The position numbers and the translations under genes are program-made. From NCBI RefSeq assembly GCF_000931465.1, contig NZ_CP010892.1, positions 3,619,388 to 3,683,387 of the forward strand: DNA of 64,000 nt, in the 5' to 3' direction. The DNA is from Pseudomonas sp. MRSN 12121 (GTDB lineage: Bacteria; Pseudomonadota; Gammaproteobacteria; Pseudomonadales; Pseudomonadaceae). This document shows positions 1-8,535 of this stretch, piece by piece. Each line of letters begins with the position of its first letter. Within the stretch, counting starts at the first letter, position 1. The notes below the pieces were generated by a model. The model saw only the letters and a program-made list of their open reading frames with translations, was not told the origin of the DNA and made no database searches.

Positions 1-456
1 CTGTACCGCAGCGTGCATCGAGGCGCCGGTGGCCAGCCCGTCGTCCACCAGGATCAGCACCTGGCCGCGCAGCTCCGGCGCGGCGCGGGTGGCGCGATAG
101 GTTCGCTCGCGGCGCTGCAATTCCCGGGTTTCGCGCTGGGTCGCCGCCTGGAGCGCAGCATCGTCGATGCGATGGCTGCCCAGCACGTCCTGGTTGAGGA
201 TGCGCACCCCGCCGCTGGCGATCGCGCCCATCGCCAGCTCTTCATGGCCGGGTACACCGAGCTTGCGCACCAGCATCAGGTCCAGCCGCACATCCAGGGC
301 CCGGGCGATTTCCCAGGCCACCGGCACCCCGCCGCGCGGCAACGCCAGCACCAGCACGTCGGGCCGCCCGCGGTATTTGTCCAGCGCGGCGACCAGCCCC
401 TGCCCGGCCGCCCGGCGGTCGCGCAGGGTCATCTGCAAGGATGGATAGTCACTCAT
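1..456 (-). CDS. Phosphoribosyltransferase family protein (3' end cut by window edge)
   Basis: The reading frame begins at the ATG complementary to 454-456, preceded by a strong GGAGGTAAC ribosome binding site, and runs off the window at base 1. The product carries the PRPP-binding loop of type I phosphoribosyltransferases (ILVDDGLATGASM) near the visible C-terminal end, and a hydrophobic strand followed by PRGGVP in the first third, also typical of the family. Family members of this stand-alone kind are often found beside stress proteins, as here with the universal stress protein just upstream. The acceptor base or substrate cannot be told from sequence. The family call is firm and the specific role unknown. 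Confidence 0.8.
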   Translation of the reverse strand, partial: MSDYPSLQMTLRDRRAAGQGLVAALDKYRGRPDVLVLALPRGGVPVAWEIARALDVRLDLMLVRKLGVPGHEELAMGAIASGGVRILNQDVLGSHRIDDAALQAATQRETRELQRRERTYRATRAAPELRGQVLILVDDGLATGASMHAAVQ

Positions 457-477
457 GTCGTTACCTCCCCTGCCCGA

Positions 478-1368
478 CTACAACGCCAGCAGGCTGCAGG
501 GCACCTGATACAAGGCGTGTTCGGTAGTGCTGCCCACCAGCTTTTCCAGGCCCTGGCGATGCACCCGGCCCATGACCAGCACATCTGCCTGCTGCTCGGC
601 GACGAACCGGGCCAGCACCGTAACCGGCTGGCCGAGAATGAAATGCCGACGCTCCTGGGGCACGCCGTAGCGCTCGGCGAGTTCGAGGAAGGCCCGCTCC
701 AGGGTCGTGCGCAATTCGTGCGTCAGGTCCGCCAGCGTCAGCCCGCCGCCCCCGGCATCGCCCAGGTAGACCGACGACACGTCGCAGGCATGTAGCAGGT
801 GCAGTTCGGCATCGCATTGCAGGGCCAGACTGTTGGCTGCATCGATGATCCGTTCGTTGAGCCCGTTGTGCCGGGACTCCGGCCGCGACGGGTCGACCGC
901 CGCCACCACCTTGCGCGGCAAGGCATGGCCCTCGCGGCCCACCAGGTACAGCGGCACCGGACACTGGCGCAGCAGGTGCCAGTCCATGGGGGTGAGAAAG
1001 GCGCGTTTCAGCGCCGGTTCGTGCTGCACATCCTTAATCAGCAGGTCGGGTTCGAGTTCGGCGACGTGCTGCAGGATTTCCTCCAGCAGGTCGTCGGCCC
1101 AGGCCACCTCGCCGCTGACCGTGACGCCCTGGCCACGCAAGCGCTGCACCTGTTCCTGCAACCAGTGCCGGTGCTCCAGGCGATGACGCTCGCGGGCCTC
1201 GGCGCCGGTCTTGTGGTCGAACAGGGCAAGAATCGCTGCCGGCTTGAGCAAGGCGGCGATATGCAGGGCCGCGCCGCTGGCCCTGGCCAGGGCGGCGGCG
1301 CGCAGGATCGCGGGGGAGTGCCGGGCTGCCGGGTCGATGACCAGCAGCAGGCGTTGGTACTGGCTCAT
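478..1368 (-). CDS. Universal stress protein, tandem Usp domains
   Basis: A 296-residue cytoplasmic protein with two consecutive Usp folds, like UspE. The N-terminal half opens with YQRLLLVIDPAARH and lacks an obvious ATP-binding glycine motif. The C-terminal half opens with PRKVVAAVDPSRPES and ends with the GRVHRQGLEKLVGSTTEHAL pattern, a match to the G-x2-G-x9-G-S/T nucleotide-binding signature. I chose the ATG at 1368 (MSQYQRLL) because GGAGGTGCGCC lies just before it; an in-frame upstream extension has no better site. It ends 21 bases before the phosphoribosyltransferase start, so the two probably form one unit. Such proteins are usually induced by stress or low oxygen. Confidence 0.85.
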   Translation of the reverse strand: MSQYQRLLLVIDPAARHSPAILRAAALARASGAALHIAALLKPAAILALFDHKTGAEARERHRLEHRHWLQEQVQRLRGQGVTVSGEVAWADDLLEEILQHVAELEPDLLIKDVQHEPALKRAFLTPMDWHLLRQCPVPLYLVGREGHALPRKVVAAVDPSRPESRHNGLNERIIDAANSLALQCDAELHLLHACDVSSVYLGDAGGGGLTLADLTHELRTTLERAFLELAERYGVPQERRHFILGQPVTVLARFVAEQQADVLVMGRVHRQGLEKLVGSTTEHALYQVPCSLLAL

Positions 1369-1508
1369 GGCGCACCTCCAGATTGGCTGGACGCCCACGC
1401 CGGCCCCGGGTGCCTGGCGGGCCTGTGGCTCGCGGGCAGCCGTGCGTCAACACCGGAACGCGCCAGCCTGACTTCAGATCGTTCACTGACAATGCGCCCG
1501 CCATGGCC

Positions 1509-2273
1509 TTACGGCAAGTGCGTCCAGCGTCGATGCAGGCCGCGGGCCAGGCTGTCCAGGGCAAAGCCCAGGGCGCCGATCAGCAGCACCATGGCCATCA
1601 GTTCCGAGTAGGCCAGGCGGTCGCGGGTGTCGAGGATGAAATAGCCCAGGCCGGCGCTGACGCCGAGCATTTCGCAGGGCACCAGGACGATCCACAGAAT
1701 GCCGATGGCCAGTCGCACGCCAGTCAGCACATGGCCGAGCACACCGGGCAGGATCACCCTGCACAGGGTTTCCCAGCCGGTGGCGCTGAGGCTGCGGCTC
1801 AGTTGCAGCCAGCGCGGGTCGAGCTGGCGCACCCCGGCCGCAGTGTTGAGCAGGATCGGCCAGACCGCGGCGAAGGCCAGCAGGAAGTAGATCGGCCGGT
1901 CCCCGACCCCCATCAGCATCACCACCACCGGCATCCACGACAGCGGCGAGATCATCCGCAGGAACTGGAACGCCGGGGTGGTGGCCGCCTCCAGGCGGCG
2001 GTAGCTGCCGACCAGCAGGCCCAGGGGCACGCCCACCAGCAACGCCAGGGCGAGGCCGACAAGAATGCGCCGCAGGCTCACCAGCACATGCTCGTAGAGC
2101 TCGGCGCGGCCCAGCAGCTCCACCAGGCTGGCCAGGGTCGCGGCTGGCGCAAAACGCGCCGCCAGGCCGTCGCCGCCGAACAGGCCGACGCCCAGCCACC
2201 ACAGCCCCAGCAGGCCCAACAGCCCCGCCAGGCCCAGGGCGCCCCGCGCCATCGATGCGGATCGCTTGGCCAT
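1509..2273 (-). CDS. ABC transporter permease, nitrate/sulfonate/taurine type
   Basis: A 254-residue inner-membrane protein with about six hydrophobic segments and the BPD-transporter (SsuC/TauC-like) fold. The EAA-like cytoplasmic loop that contacts the ATPase is visible around RSLSATGWETLCRVILPGVL. Its start codon overlaps the stop of the upstream substrate-binding gene as ATGA, so translation is coupled. With the SBP (2273-3481) and the ATPase (3621-4421) it would make one importer. The N-terminus is rich in hydrophobic residues directly after a short basic stretch (MAKRSASMAR). The substrate is not deducible; the class takes up sulfonates, taurine, nitrate or thiamine precursors, and the adjacent flavoenzyme favours an organosulfur compound. 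Confidence 0.85.
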   Translation of the reverse strand: MAKRSASMARGALGLAGLLGLLGLWWLGVGLFGGDGLAARFAPAATLASLVELLGRAELYEHVLVSLRRILVGLALALLVGVPLGLLVGSYRRLEAATTPAFQFLRMISPLSWMPVVVMLMGVGDRPIYFLLAFAAVWPILLNTAAGVRQLDPRWLQLSRSLSATGWETLCRVILPGVLGHVLTGVRLAIGILWIVLVPCEMLGVSAGLGYFILDTRDRLAYSELMAMVLLIGALGFALDSLARGLHRRWTHLP

Positions 2274-3481
2274 CAGAGGCTGAACTCCTCGCTGCGCTCG
2301 AACCCCTCGGGCAGGCCGAACGCCTGGAGCCCGCCCACGGCAGCGATGGCGTTGCGCACGAAGCGCTCGTCCACCAGGTCGCGCGCGGTGTGCACCGGGT
2401 CGAGGTCGGCCAGGAAGCCCCGGTCGCCCTCGATCAGGGTGTGCTTGAGACGCTTGACCAGCTCCTCGGTGTAGCTGGGGAACGGATACGGCTGGAAGTC
2501 GATGCGCCGCTCGTCCCACTGCGCATGCCGGATCGCACCGTCGGCCAGGTACTGCTCGCGCTCGCTGGCCGCCGGCGCCAGGACCCGCCCCAGCACCTGG
2601 GGCGGGTGCGGCGTATAGCGGTTGGCGCCGTCGCGGGACAGCAGTTGCGCGGCCTCGGCGCGGTGGTCGCGCGTCCACAGTTGCGCCTTGACGATGGCGT
2701 TGACCACCTTCTGCGACCATTCGGGGCGCTGGTTCAGGTCCTGCTCGTGCATGAACACCACGCAGCAGGCGTGATTGCGCCAGATATCGCCGGTAAAGCG
2801 CTGCACCCGGCCGACCTTGAGGTCCTCGGCCAGGGCATTGAACGGCTCGGCGACGATGTAGCCGGCGATGCGCTGGCTGGCCAGGGCCGGCGGCATGTCC
2901 GACGGCGGCAACACCAGCAGGTTGACCTCGTGCGCCGCCAGTGCGCTGCCGGCCGGGCGGCTCACCGGGGTCAGGCCGTTGTCGCGCAACAGTTGCTGCA
3001 CCACCACGTTGTGGATCGAGTACCAGAACGGAATCGCCAGCGCCTGCCCGCCCAGTTGCCGCACCTCGCTGATGCCCGGCGCCACGGTCAGGCCCGAGCC
3101 GCCGACATGGTTCCACGCCACCACCTTGGCCGGCACCCGGCTGCCGTAACGCGCCCAGACCGTCATCGGCGACAACAGGTGGATCACGTTGACCTGCCCG
3201 GAAATGAACGCCTCGATCACTTGCGCCCAACTGCGCAACAGCACCGGGCGCTCGGAGCGGATGCCCTCGGCCTCGAACAGGCCATTGTTGTGGGCCACCA
3301 GCAACGGCGTGGCGTCGGTGATCGGCAGGTAGCCGATGCGCACCGGCGCGTCCGGCGCGTCCGGCTCGGCCGCCGCGCGGGCCTGCAGGCTATTGAGCAG
3401 CGGCAAGGCGCCGCCGGCGGTGAGCAAGGCGCCCAGCTTGAGAAAGTCGCGGCGGGTGTGGGTGAAATCGTCCAGGCACAT
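2273..3481 (-). CDS. ABC transporter substrate-binding protein (Tat signal)
   Basis: A 402-residue periplasmic binding protein of the NMT1/SsuA-like superfamily. The N-terminus has a twin-arginine export signal (HTRRDFLKLGALL, then a hydrophobic stretch ending in ARA), so it is probably exported folded. The mature part begins PVRIGYLPITDATPLLVA, the usual first strand of this class. I chose the ATG at 3481 because GGAGACTCACC precedes it; a longer in-frame extension runs back through the REPIN and is not credible. The stop overlaps the permease start (ATGA). It is separated from the ATPase gene upstream by a REPIN. Tat export is less common than Sec export for this family and may indicate a cofactor or early folding. 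Confidence 0.82.
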   Translation of the reverse strand: MCLDDFTHTRRDFLKLGALLTAGGALPLLNSLQARAAAEPDAPDAPVRIGYLPITDATPLLVAHNNGLFEAEGIRSERPVLLRSWAQVIEAFISGQVNVIHLLSPMTVWARYGSRVPAKVVAWNHVGGSGLTVAPGISEVRQLGGQALAIPFWYSIHNVVVQQLLRDNGLTPVSRPAGSALAAHEVNLLVLPPSDMPPALASQRIAGYIVAEPFNALAEDLKVGRVQRFTGDIWRNHACCVVFMHEQDLNQRPEWSQKVVNAIVKAQLWTRDHRAEAAQLLSRDGANRYTPHPPQVLGRVLAPAASEREQYLADGAIRHAQWDERRIDFQPYPFPSYTEELVKRLKHTLIEGDRGFLADLDPVHTARDLVDERFVRNAIAAVGGLQAFGLPEGFERSEEFSL

Positions 3482-3524
3482 GGTGAGTCTCCAACAATTC
3501 GGGCAAGGGATGACCGCGCTCTGC

Positions 3525-3625
3525 TGTAGGAGCGAAGCTTGCTCGCGATAAAACCTCGGAACGGCGCAGGGTCCCTGACACCCGACCAGCCTTGAGATCG
3601 TTCGCGGGCAAGCCTCGCTCCTACA
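3525..3625. repeat. REPIN: two inverted REP elements between ABC genes
   Basis: TGTAGGAGCGAAGCTTGCTC begins at 3525 and its inverted partner, containing GCGGGCAAGCCTCGCTCCTA, ends near 3625. This is the common Pseudomonas REP head in a paired (REPIN) arrangement. The stop codon of the ATPase gene (TAG, complement of 3621-3623) lies inside the right-hand arm. The element therefore forms the very end of that coding sequence. It may act as an mRNA-stabilising hairpin within the operon. Confidence 0.8.
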
Positions 3626-4421
3626 CAGGCAGAGCCGAGGCGTGGGGTTGCGGATTGCGGCTCGCCCGCCGAAGGGTTTTGAGAATCTCGATACGCAGGG
3701 TGCCCAGTTCTTCCACCAGCTCGGCGCGCGGCTGCGGCAGGTCGATGCGCCACTCGCCGAGGGTCCGCGCCGGGCTGTTACCCAGTAGCAGGATCCGCTC
3801 GGAGAGGAGCAGGGCTTCGTCGATGTCATGGGTGATCAGCAGCGCCGCGGTACGCTGCTCGGCAATCACCTTGAGCAGCAGTTGCTGCATGTCGGCGCGG
3901 GTCACTTCGTCCAGCGCGCCGAAGGGTTCGTCGAGCAACAGCACCTGCGGCTGGCGCGCCAGGCAACGGGCCAGCGCGGTGCGCTGGGCCATGCCGCCGG
4001 ACAGCTGCGCCGGGTAATAGCCCCGGGCGTGTTCCAGGCCGACCGCGGCGATCGCCTGGTCGATCCGCGCCTGGCGCTGCCCGGCGTCGAGCCTTGGCTG
4101 CCGGGCGAAATCCAGGCCGAACGCGACGTTGTGTTCCAGGTTCAACCAGGGCAGCAGGCTCGGGTCCTGGAAAGCCACGGCCACCCGCGGATGCGGCCCG
4201 TCCAGCGCCTGGCCGAGCAGGCTGACGCTGCCGGCATGGGGCGCCTGCAAGCCGGCCAGCACCCGCAGCAGGCTGGACTTGCCGACCCCGCTGGGGCCGA
4301 GGATCGATACCACCTCCCCCGGCTGCAAGCGCAGGTCGAAACCTTCCAGCACCGCCTGCCAGCCGGCTTCGCGGGGGTAGCCAAGGCTGACCTGGCGGGC
4401 TTCGAGCAAGGCCGGGCTCAT
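3621..4421 (-). CDS. ABC transporter ATP-binding protein (SsuB/TauB type)
   Basis: A 266-residue ABC ATPase. Walker A is GPSGVGKSS, the Q-loop is FQDPSLLPW, the signature is LSGGMAQR, Walker B is VLLLDEPFGALDE, and the switch histidine is in LLITHDIDEAL. It energises import together with the permease and Tat-exported SBP downstream. The start (ATG at 4421) overlaps the stop of the acyl-CoA-dehydrogenase-like gene as ATGA. The last codons and the TAG stop are contributed by a REP element, so the C-terminal tail (ASALPV) may be recently altered. All catalytic motifs are intact. Confidence 0.88.
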   Translation of the reverse strand: MSPALLEARQVSLGYPREAGWQAVLEGFDLRLQPGEVVSILGPSGVGKSSLLRVLAGLQAPHAGSVSLLGQALDGPHPRVAVAFQDPSLLPWLNLEHNVAFGLDFARQPRLDAGQRQARIDQAIAAVGLEHARGYYPAQLSGGMAQRTALARCLARQPQVLLLDEPFGALDEVTRADMQQLLLKVIAEQRTAALLITHDIDEALLLSERILLLGNSPARTLGEWRIDLPQPRAELVEELGTLRIEILKTLRRASRNPQPHASALPV

Positions 4422-5488
4422 GCCGCCGCCTCCCGCGCCTGGCGCTGCAACTCGGCGCGCAGTTGCACCAGGCTCGGCGTGACGATCGGCACGAACGCCG
4501 ATTCGCGCCAGCGCCGGGCGAAACCGCCGCCGTGCTCGCTCAGATAAGCCTTGCCGCCGCTGGCCTGCAACTCCAGTTGCACGGCGCTGGCGGCCGCTTC
4601 GGCCAGGGCGATGCGCAAGCGGAACAGCGCCGCCGGCTGGGCCAGGAAGCGCCCCTCCAGCAGGCCACGCTTGAGCTGGTCGACGTTCTCCTGCAACTGC
4701 TGGCGTTGCTCCTGCAAAGGCTCGCGCAGGATCGACCGGCCGCCGGGCAAATGCCCCTCGACCTCCTCCAGCGCGCGCCGCGCCAGGCCGATGGCCATGC
4801 CGCATTGCAGGCCGAGAAACGCCGGGCGCACCGCCGGCAGAAAGACCTTGGCGTCCTCGTGCAGCAACCAGTCGCGAGCGACCTCGACCTGTTGCAACTC
4901 CAGCGCCGCGGTGTTGCTCGACTGCAAGCCCATCAGTTGCAGGTCCTCGGAACGCCGCAGCCCGGCCAGGCCCGCGGGGATCGCCAGGATAAAGGGCGCG
5001 CCGCCCTGCTCGTGCTCGATGGCCGCGGCCACCACAAAACCGTCCTTGCGCAGGTTGGTCACCCAGTGCAGGCGCCCGTCCAGGCGCCAGCCGCCGGCCC
5101 GGGGCTGGGCGCGAACTTGCAGGGCCTCGATGCCGGACAAGAACTTCATCGCATTGGACAGCCCGGTCGCCCCCGCCAGTTCGCCGCTGAGCAGGTCCTC
5201 CAGCAGGCGCTCGCGCAAGGCCGCGTTGGGGCTTTGCAGCAGGTATTCGATAAAGGCCCGCTGGCCCCAGAACACGAAGGCCGCGGCCAGGGAATGGCGG
5301 GCCACCGCGGCCACCGCTTCCACGGCGTCTCCCAGGTCGCCGCCGCTGCCGCCCTGCCCGGCCGGGATGCCGACCCGCAGGACCTGCGCCTCGGCCAGCC
5401 GCGCCACGACCTGCTGCGGGTCGCAGTGGCCCTGGTCCAGCGCCTGGGCCTGGGCATCCAGCCAGTCACTCAATGCCGGATCGAGCAT
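4418..5488 (-). CDS. Acyl-CoA dehydrogenase-like flavoprotein
   Basis: A 356-residue member of the acyl-CoA dehydrogenase superfamily, in the branch that includes SfnB- and DszC-like FMN/FAD enzymes used for organosulfur compounds. Visible family features are the helical N-domain, the middle β-domain (GWRLDGRLHWVTN followed by the VVAAAIEHE strand) and the C-terminal helical bundle with AVQLELQASGGKAYLSEHGG. The start at 5488 is supported by AGGAGGAAACCAC. The stop overlaps the ATPase start (ATGA), which ties this enzyme to the importer and suggests it acts on the imported compound. A sulfonate- or sulfone-linked role is inferred from context; true acyl-CoA oxidation is the alternative. Confidence 0.75.
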   Translation of the reverse strand: MLDPALSDWLDAQAQALDQGHCDPQQVVARLAEAQVLRVGIPAGQGGSGGDLGDAVEAVAAVARHSLAAAFVFWGQRAFIEYLLQSPNAALRERLLEDLLSGELAGATGLSNAMKFLSGIEALQVRAQPRAGGWRLDGRLHWVTNLRKDGFVVAAAIEHEQGGAPFILAIPAGLAGLRRSEDLQLMGLQSSNTAALELQQVEVARDWLLHEDAKVFLPAVRPAFLGLQCGMAIGLARRALEEVEGHLPGGRSILREPLQEQRQQLQENVDQLKRGLLEGRFLAQPAALFRLRIALAEAAASAVQLELQASGGKAYLSEHGGGFARRWRESAFVPIVTPSLVQLRAELQRQAREAAA

Positions 5489-5564
5489 GTGGTTTCCTCC
5501 TTTTTCATCTGGCATCGGCCCGACGGCCCTGCCTTGGATCGAGCCGCTGTCCGGCGGCGTCTCG

Positions 5565-6125
5565 TCACTGTTGCGGTGCTTGCCAGCGGTATTGCGCCAG
5601 CTCCGGGTTCAGCGGCGTGCGGGCGAACACGTTGGCGAAGTTGCACAGGGTCGCCAGGCTGACCCCGAGAATCACTTCCAGCGCATTGCCTTCGCTGTAG
5701 CCGGCAGCCCTGAAGGCCTCATAGGTCGGCTGGCTGACGTTGCCGCGAGTGGCGATCACCTCGCTGGCGAAGGCGGCCAGCGCCTGCAACTTGGCCTCGG
5801 GCAAAGGGTCCTGCTCGCGCAACGCGCTGACTACCTCGTCCGGCAACCTGGCCTTGTTGCGCGCCACGGCGGTGTGCCCGGCCACGCAGAAATCGCAGCC
5901 ATGGGTGGTCGCCGCAACCAGTTGCACCACTTCGCGCTCGGCCAGGCTCAGCTCGGCCTTGCCATTGAGCGCCGATACCGTAACGTAGGTCTCCAGCGCC
6001 GCCGGGGCGTTGGCCAGGATGCCCAGCAGATTGGGGATGAACCCCGAGTTGTTCTGGGCGTTCTGCAAGAACGGCCGGGCTGCTTCGGGCGCGCTTTGCA
6101 GGGTGTGTAGAGTGAGGCGCGACAT
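5565..6125 (-). CDS. AhpD-fold / carboxymuconolactone decarboxylase family protein
   Basis: A 186-residue all-helical protein with the CxxCxxxH redox motif (CDFCVAGH) of AhpD-like peroxidase/CMD proteins and a conserved ERE before it (LAEREVVQLV). The two cysteines and histidine required for peroxidatic disulfide chemistry are present. It heads the minus-strand operon that continues with the flavoprotein and the ABC transporter, with a good AGGAG site before its ATG. It may remove peroxides made by the flavoprotein. It lies divergent from the AraC regulator at 6229, about 100 bases away, so the two probably share a control region. Confidence 0.82.
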   Translation of the reverse strand: MSRLTLHTLQSAPEAARPFLQNAQNNSGFIPNLLGILANAPAALETYVTVSALNGKAELSLAEREVVQLVAATTHGCDFCVAGHTAVARNKARLPDEVVSALREQDPLPEAKLQALAAFASEVIATRGNVSQPTYEAFRAAGYSEGNALEVILGVSLATLCNFANVFARTPLNPELAQYRWQAPQQ

Positions 6126-6228
6126 GCGATGGACTCCTGTGGTGGGGTGTCCGGCCAGTCTGTTGGTTATAAGAATTCCGATCCATATTCTAAAGTAGCG
6201 ATTACTTGCTCCTGAGTGTTTCCATTAG

Positions 6229-7140
6229 ATGATTTCGTCCAGCCCACTGGTTGATTGGTTATTAGAAAGCCTCGAACTCGACGCCAGCCTGTTCCATGTC
6301 GGCCGCTACTGCGGTGGCTGGCACGCCAGCACCCACGGCCTGGCGCGGGCCAGCTTCCACCTGATCGTGCAGGGCCACTGTTGGCTGCATATCGAAGGGC
6401 AGGCCCAGGCCTGGCGCCTGGAGGCCGGGGACGCGGTATTCCTGTTGCGCGACCTGGACTATCGCCTGTCCAGCGCCGAAGAACGCAGCGCCGCCCATGA
6501 GCAGCCGAGGATGGCCATGCAGGCGCTGGATATCAGTGCCGAAGATGGCGTCGGGCTGGTCTGCGGCTTCTTTCATTTCAAGGCGGGATTGTCGTCACTG
6601 ATCATCGACGGCCTGCCGGACTGGATCGTGCTGCGCGCCGGCGACCCGTCGCTGAGCGCGGCGCGGGCGCTGTTCGAGCTGATCCTCGACGAGTGCCAGC
6701 GCACGCCCGCGCCCTCCTCGGCGCTGCTGGAGCGCCTGAGCCACCTGCTGTTCCTGTATGTGTTGCGCCAGCAAGTGAGCGGTAACCAGGATCTCGGCGG
6801 GCTGGTGGCGCTGGCCCGGCAACCGGCCTTCGCCACGCTGCTGGAACAGCTGATCGAGCGCCCCGAGCAGGCCTGGTCCCTGGAAAGCATGGCGGCCTGC
6901 ACCGGGCTGTCGCGCTCGGCCTTCTTCAAGCGCTTCAACGAACTGGCCGGCCAGTCCCCGGGCCAGGTGCTGCTGGCGCTGCGCATGCGCCACGCCTGCC
7001 AGCTGCTCAAGGCTAACCACACCGTGGAGCAGGTCGGCGCGGCGGTGGGCTACCAGTCGGTCGCAGCCTTCACCCGCGCCTTCGCCAAGGCCGTGGGCGT
7101 ACAGCCGGGAGCTTACCGGCGCCAGCACGAAGGGCGGTGA
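6229..7140 (+). CDS. AraC family transcriptional regulator with Cupin_6 sensor domain
   Basis: A 303-residue regulator. Residues ~10-190 form a cupin-like sensor (WHASTHGLARASFHLIVQGH, then LEAGDAVFLLRDLDYRL). The last 100 residues hold two helix-turn-helix motifs of the AraC family (WSLESMAACTGLSRSAFFKR and VEQVGAAVGYQSVAAFTRAF). The gene is divergent from the AhpD-like gene at 6125, which makes it the likely local controller of the 6125-1509 operon. The start at 6229 is the first ATG and lacks a strong ribosome binding site. Its effector is unknown; Cupin_6 regulators often control oxidoreductase genes next to them. Confidence 0.85.
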   Translation: MISSSPLVDWLLESLELDASLFHVGRYCGGWHASTHGLARASFHLIVQGHCWLHIEGQAQAWRLEAGDAVFLLRDLDYRLSSAEERSAAHEQPRMAMQALDISAEDGVGLVCGFFHFKAGLSSLIIDGLPDWIVLRAGDPSLSAARALFELILDECQRTPAPSSALLERLSHLLFLYVLRQQVSGNQDLGGLVALARQPAFATLLEQLIERPEQAWSLESMAACTGLSRSAFFKRFNELAGQSPGQVLLALRMRHACQLLKANHTVEQVGAAVGYQSVAAFTRAFAKAVGVQPGAYRRQHEGR

Positions 7141-7152
7141 GCCGGCCGCGGC

Positions 7153-8100
7153 TTACTGGCCCAGGGCCTGGGTAAAGGAGCGGTCGACCACCGTGGCGGT
7201 GGCCAGCGGCGCCGGCAGCGCCTTGACCTTGAACAGGAAGTCCGCGGTGCTTTGCAGGTCGGCGGCGGCCTGCTGGTCCACCGGGCCGACCGTCATGTGC
7301 GCCTGGCGCAGCCAGTGCCGGGAGACGTTCTGGTCGAGGTTGGCCTTTTTCGCCCACAGGTCGGCGTACTGGTCGGTGTGGCTGTCGACCCAGGCGCGAG
7401 CCCGTTTCAGGCGGCCGAGGAAGTCGGCGATGGCTCCGCGCTTGCTGTCGATGGCCGGGGTCGAGGCCGCGATGGCACTAAGGCCGGGCATCAGGTTCTT
7501 CGCGGTGAGGATCGGCCGCGCACCGGAAAACAGGATCTGTTGCGAGATATAGGGTTCCCACACTGGGAAGGCATCGATGCTGCCCTGGGGCAAGGCCGCG
7601 GCGGCGTCGATCGGCATCAGCTTGACGAACGCCACATGATCCTCCGGCAGCCCGGCCTGCTCCAGGGCCCGCAGGGTCAATTGCTGGCTCCAGGCGCCGG
7701 GCCAGTAGGCGACCTTCTTGCCCTTGAGGTCGGCGATGGTCTTCACTGGCGAGTCCTTGGGCACCAGCAAGGCAATGGTGTCCGGGTTCTGCCGCGAGAC
7801 GCCGATCAGCTTCACCCGCGCCTGCTTCGCGGCGAGGAACAGAAAGCCCGAGTCGCCGAGGAACCCCAGGTCCAGGGCCCCGGTGTTCAGGGCCTCGGCC
7901 AGGGGTGCGGCGGCCTGGAAGTGTTTCCAGTCCACTTGGTAAGGCGCGCCTTCGAGCACGCCCGAGGCCTCCACCGAAGCCCGCACGTTGTAGTAATTCT
8001 GATCGCCGACATGCAGCACCAGCGGCTCGGTGGCCTGGGCCAGGGGGACGGCGAACAGAGAGCTGACCAGCAAGCGGCGCAGGCGTCGGGAGAGCGTCAT
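7153..8100 (-). CDS. ABC transporter substrate-binding protein (SsuA-like, stand-alone)
   Basis: A 315-residue periplasmic protein with a Sec signal (RRLRRLLVSSLFAVPLAQA) and an SsuA/TauA-like fold (IALLVPKDSPVKTIADLKGKKVAYWPG; FPVWEPYIS). It has no permease or ATPase in its own orientation. It lies back to back with the SBP-permease-ATPase set starting at 8536 and could deliver to that transporter as a second specificity subunit. AGGAATTTCCC precedes the ATG. It ends 12 bases after the stop of the convergent AraC gene, with no obvious terminator between. The substrate is probably a sulfonate, inferred only from the family. Confidence 0.82.
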   Translation of the reverse strand: MTLSRRLRRLLVSSLFAVPLAQATEPLVLHVGDQNYYNVRASVEASGVLEGAPYQVDWKHFQAAAPLAEALNTGALDLGFLGDSGFLFLAAKQARVKLIGVSRQNPDTIALLVPKDSPVKTIADLKGKKVAYWPGAWSQQLTLRALEQAGLPEDHVAFVKLMPIDAAAALPQGSIDAFPVWEPYISQQILFSGARPILTAKNLMPGLSAIAASTPAIDSKRGAIADFLGRLKRARAWVDSHTDQYADLWAKKANLDQNVSRHWLRQAHMTVGPVDQQAAADLQSTADFLFKVKALPAPLATATVVDRSFTQALGQ

Positions 8101-8535
8101 GGGAAATTCCTGGATCGAGAGAACGGTGGGTTTTCTAGAACATAACGCTCTTACAAACCGATTTTGAAATTCTATTTACATATAAGCTAAGCGTCGATTT
8201 CACCGACCGGGACTCTGTAGGAGCGAGGCTTGCCCGCGAAGCGGTTTGCCTGGCAGGACGCCGTCGCGAGCCAGCCCGCGCCTCCAGGAAAGCAGGGTGC
8301 GCTGCCCTTTCTCAGGGGTGTTGCTGGGGAAACAGCAGCGCAACAGATTGCCCCGGCAGCGACATCCGCTGTCCGCTGGTTTTCCCTGAATCCCTCGAAA
8401 CCGCCCCTTCCCCGGCCATGGCACAGAGCCTGCAATATTCCTTTCAAGCAGGATCCCTGCCTGCTGGCCGGCTCTTTTGCAATAAGCGCCGGCATAACCA
8501 GATTGCCCGCTCGCCGCCTTGCCAGGAGCCACGCC
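8101..8535. other. Divergent intergenic region between two SBP genes, with one REP
   Basis: This 435-bp stretch holds the promoters of both flanking SBP genes. Bases 8140-8195 are strikingly AT-rich for this genome (TTGAAATTCTATTTACATAT) and probably contain the leftward promoter. A single REP head (TGTAGGAGCGAGGCTTGCCC) lies at 8215-8240. The rest reads through in the frame of the rightward SBP but has no ribosome binding site and no family resemblance, so I treat it as non-coding leader. A specific operator could not be identified. Confidence 0.6.
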
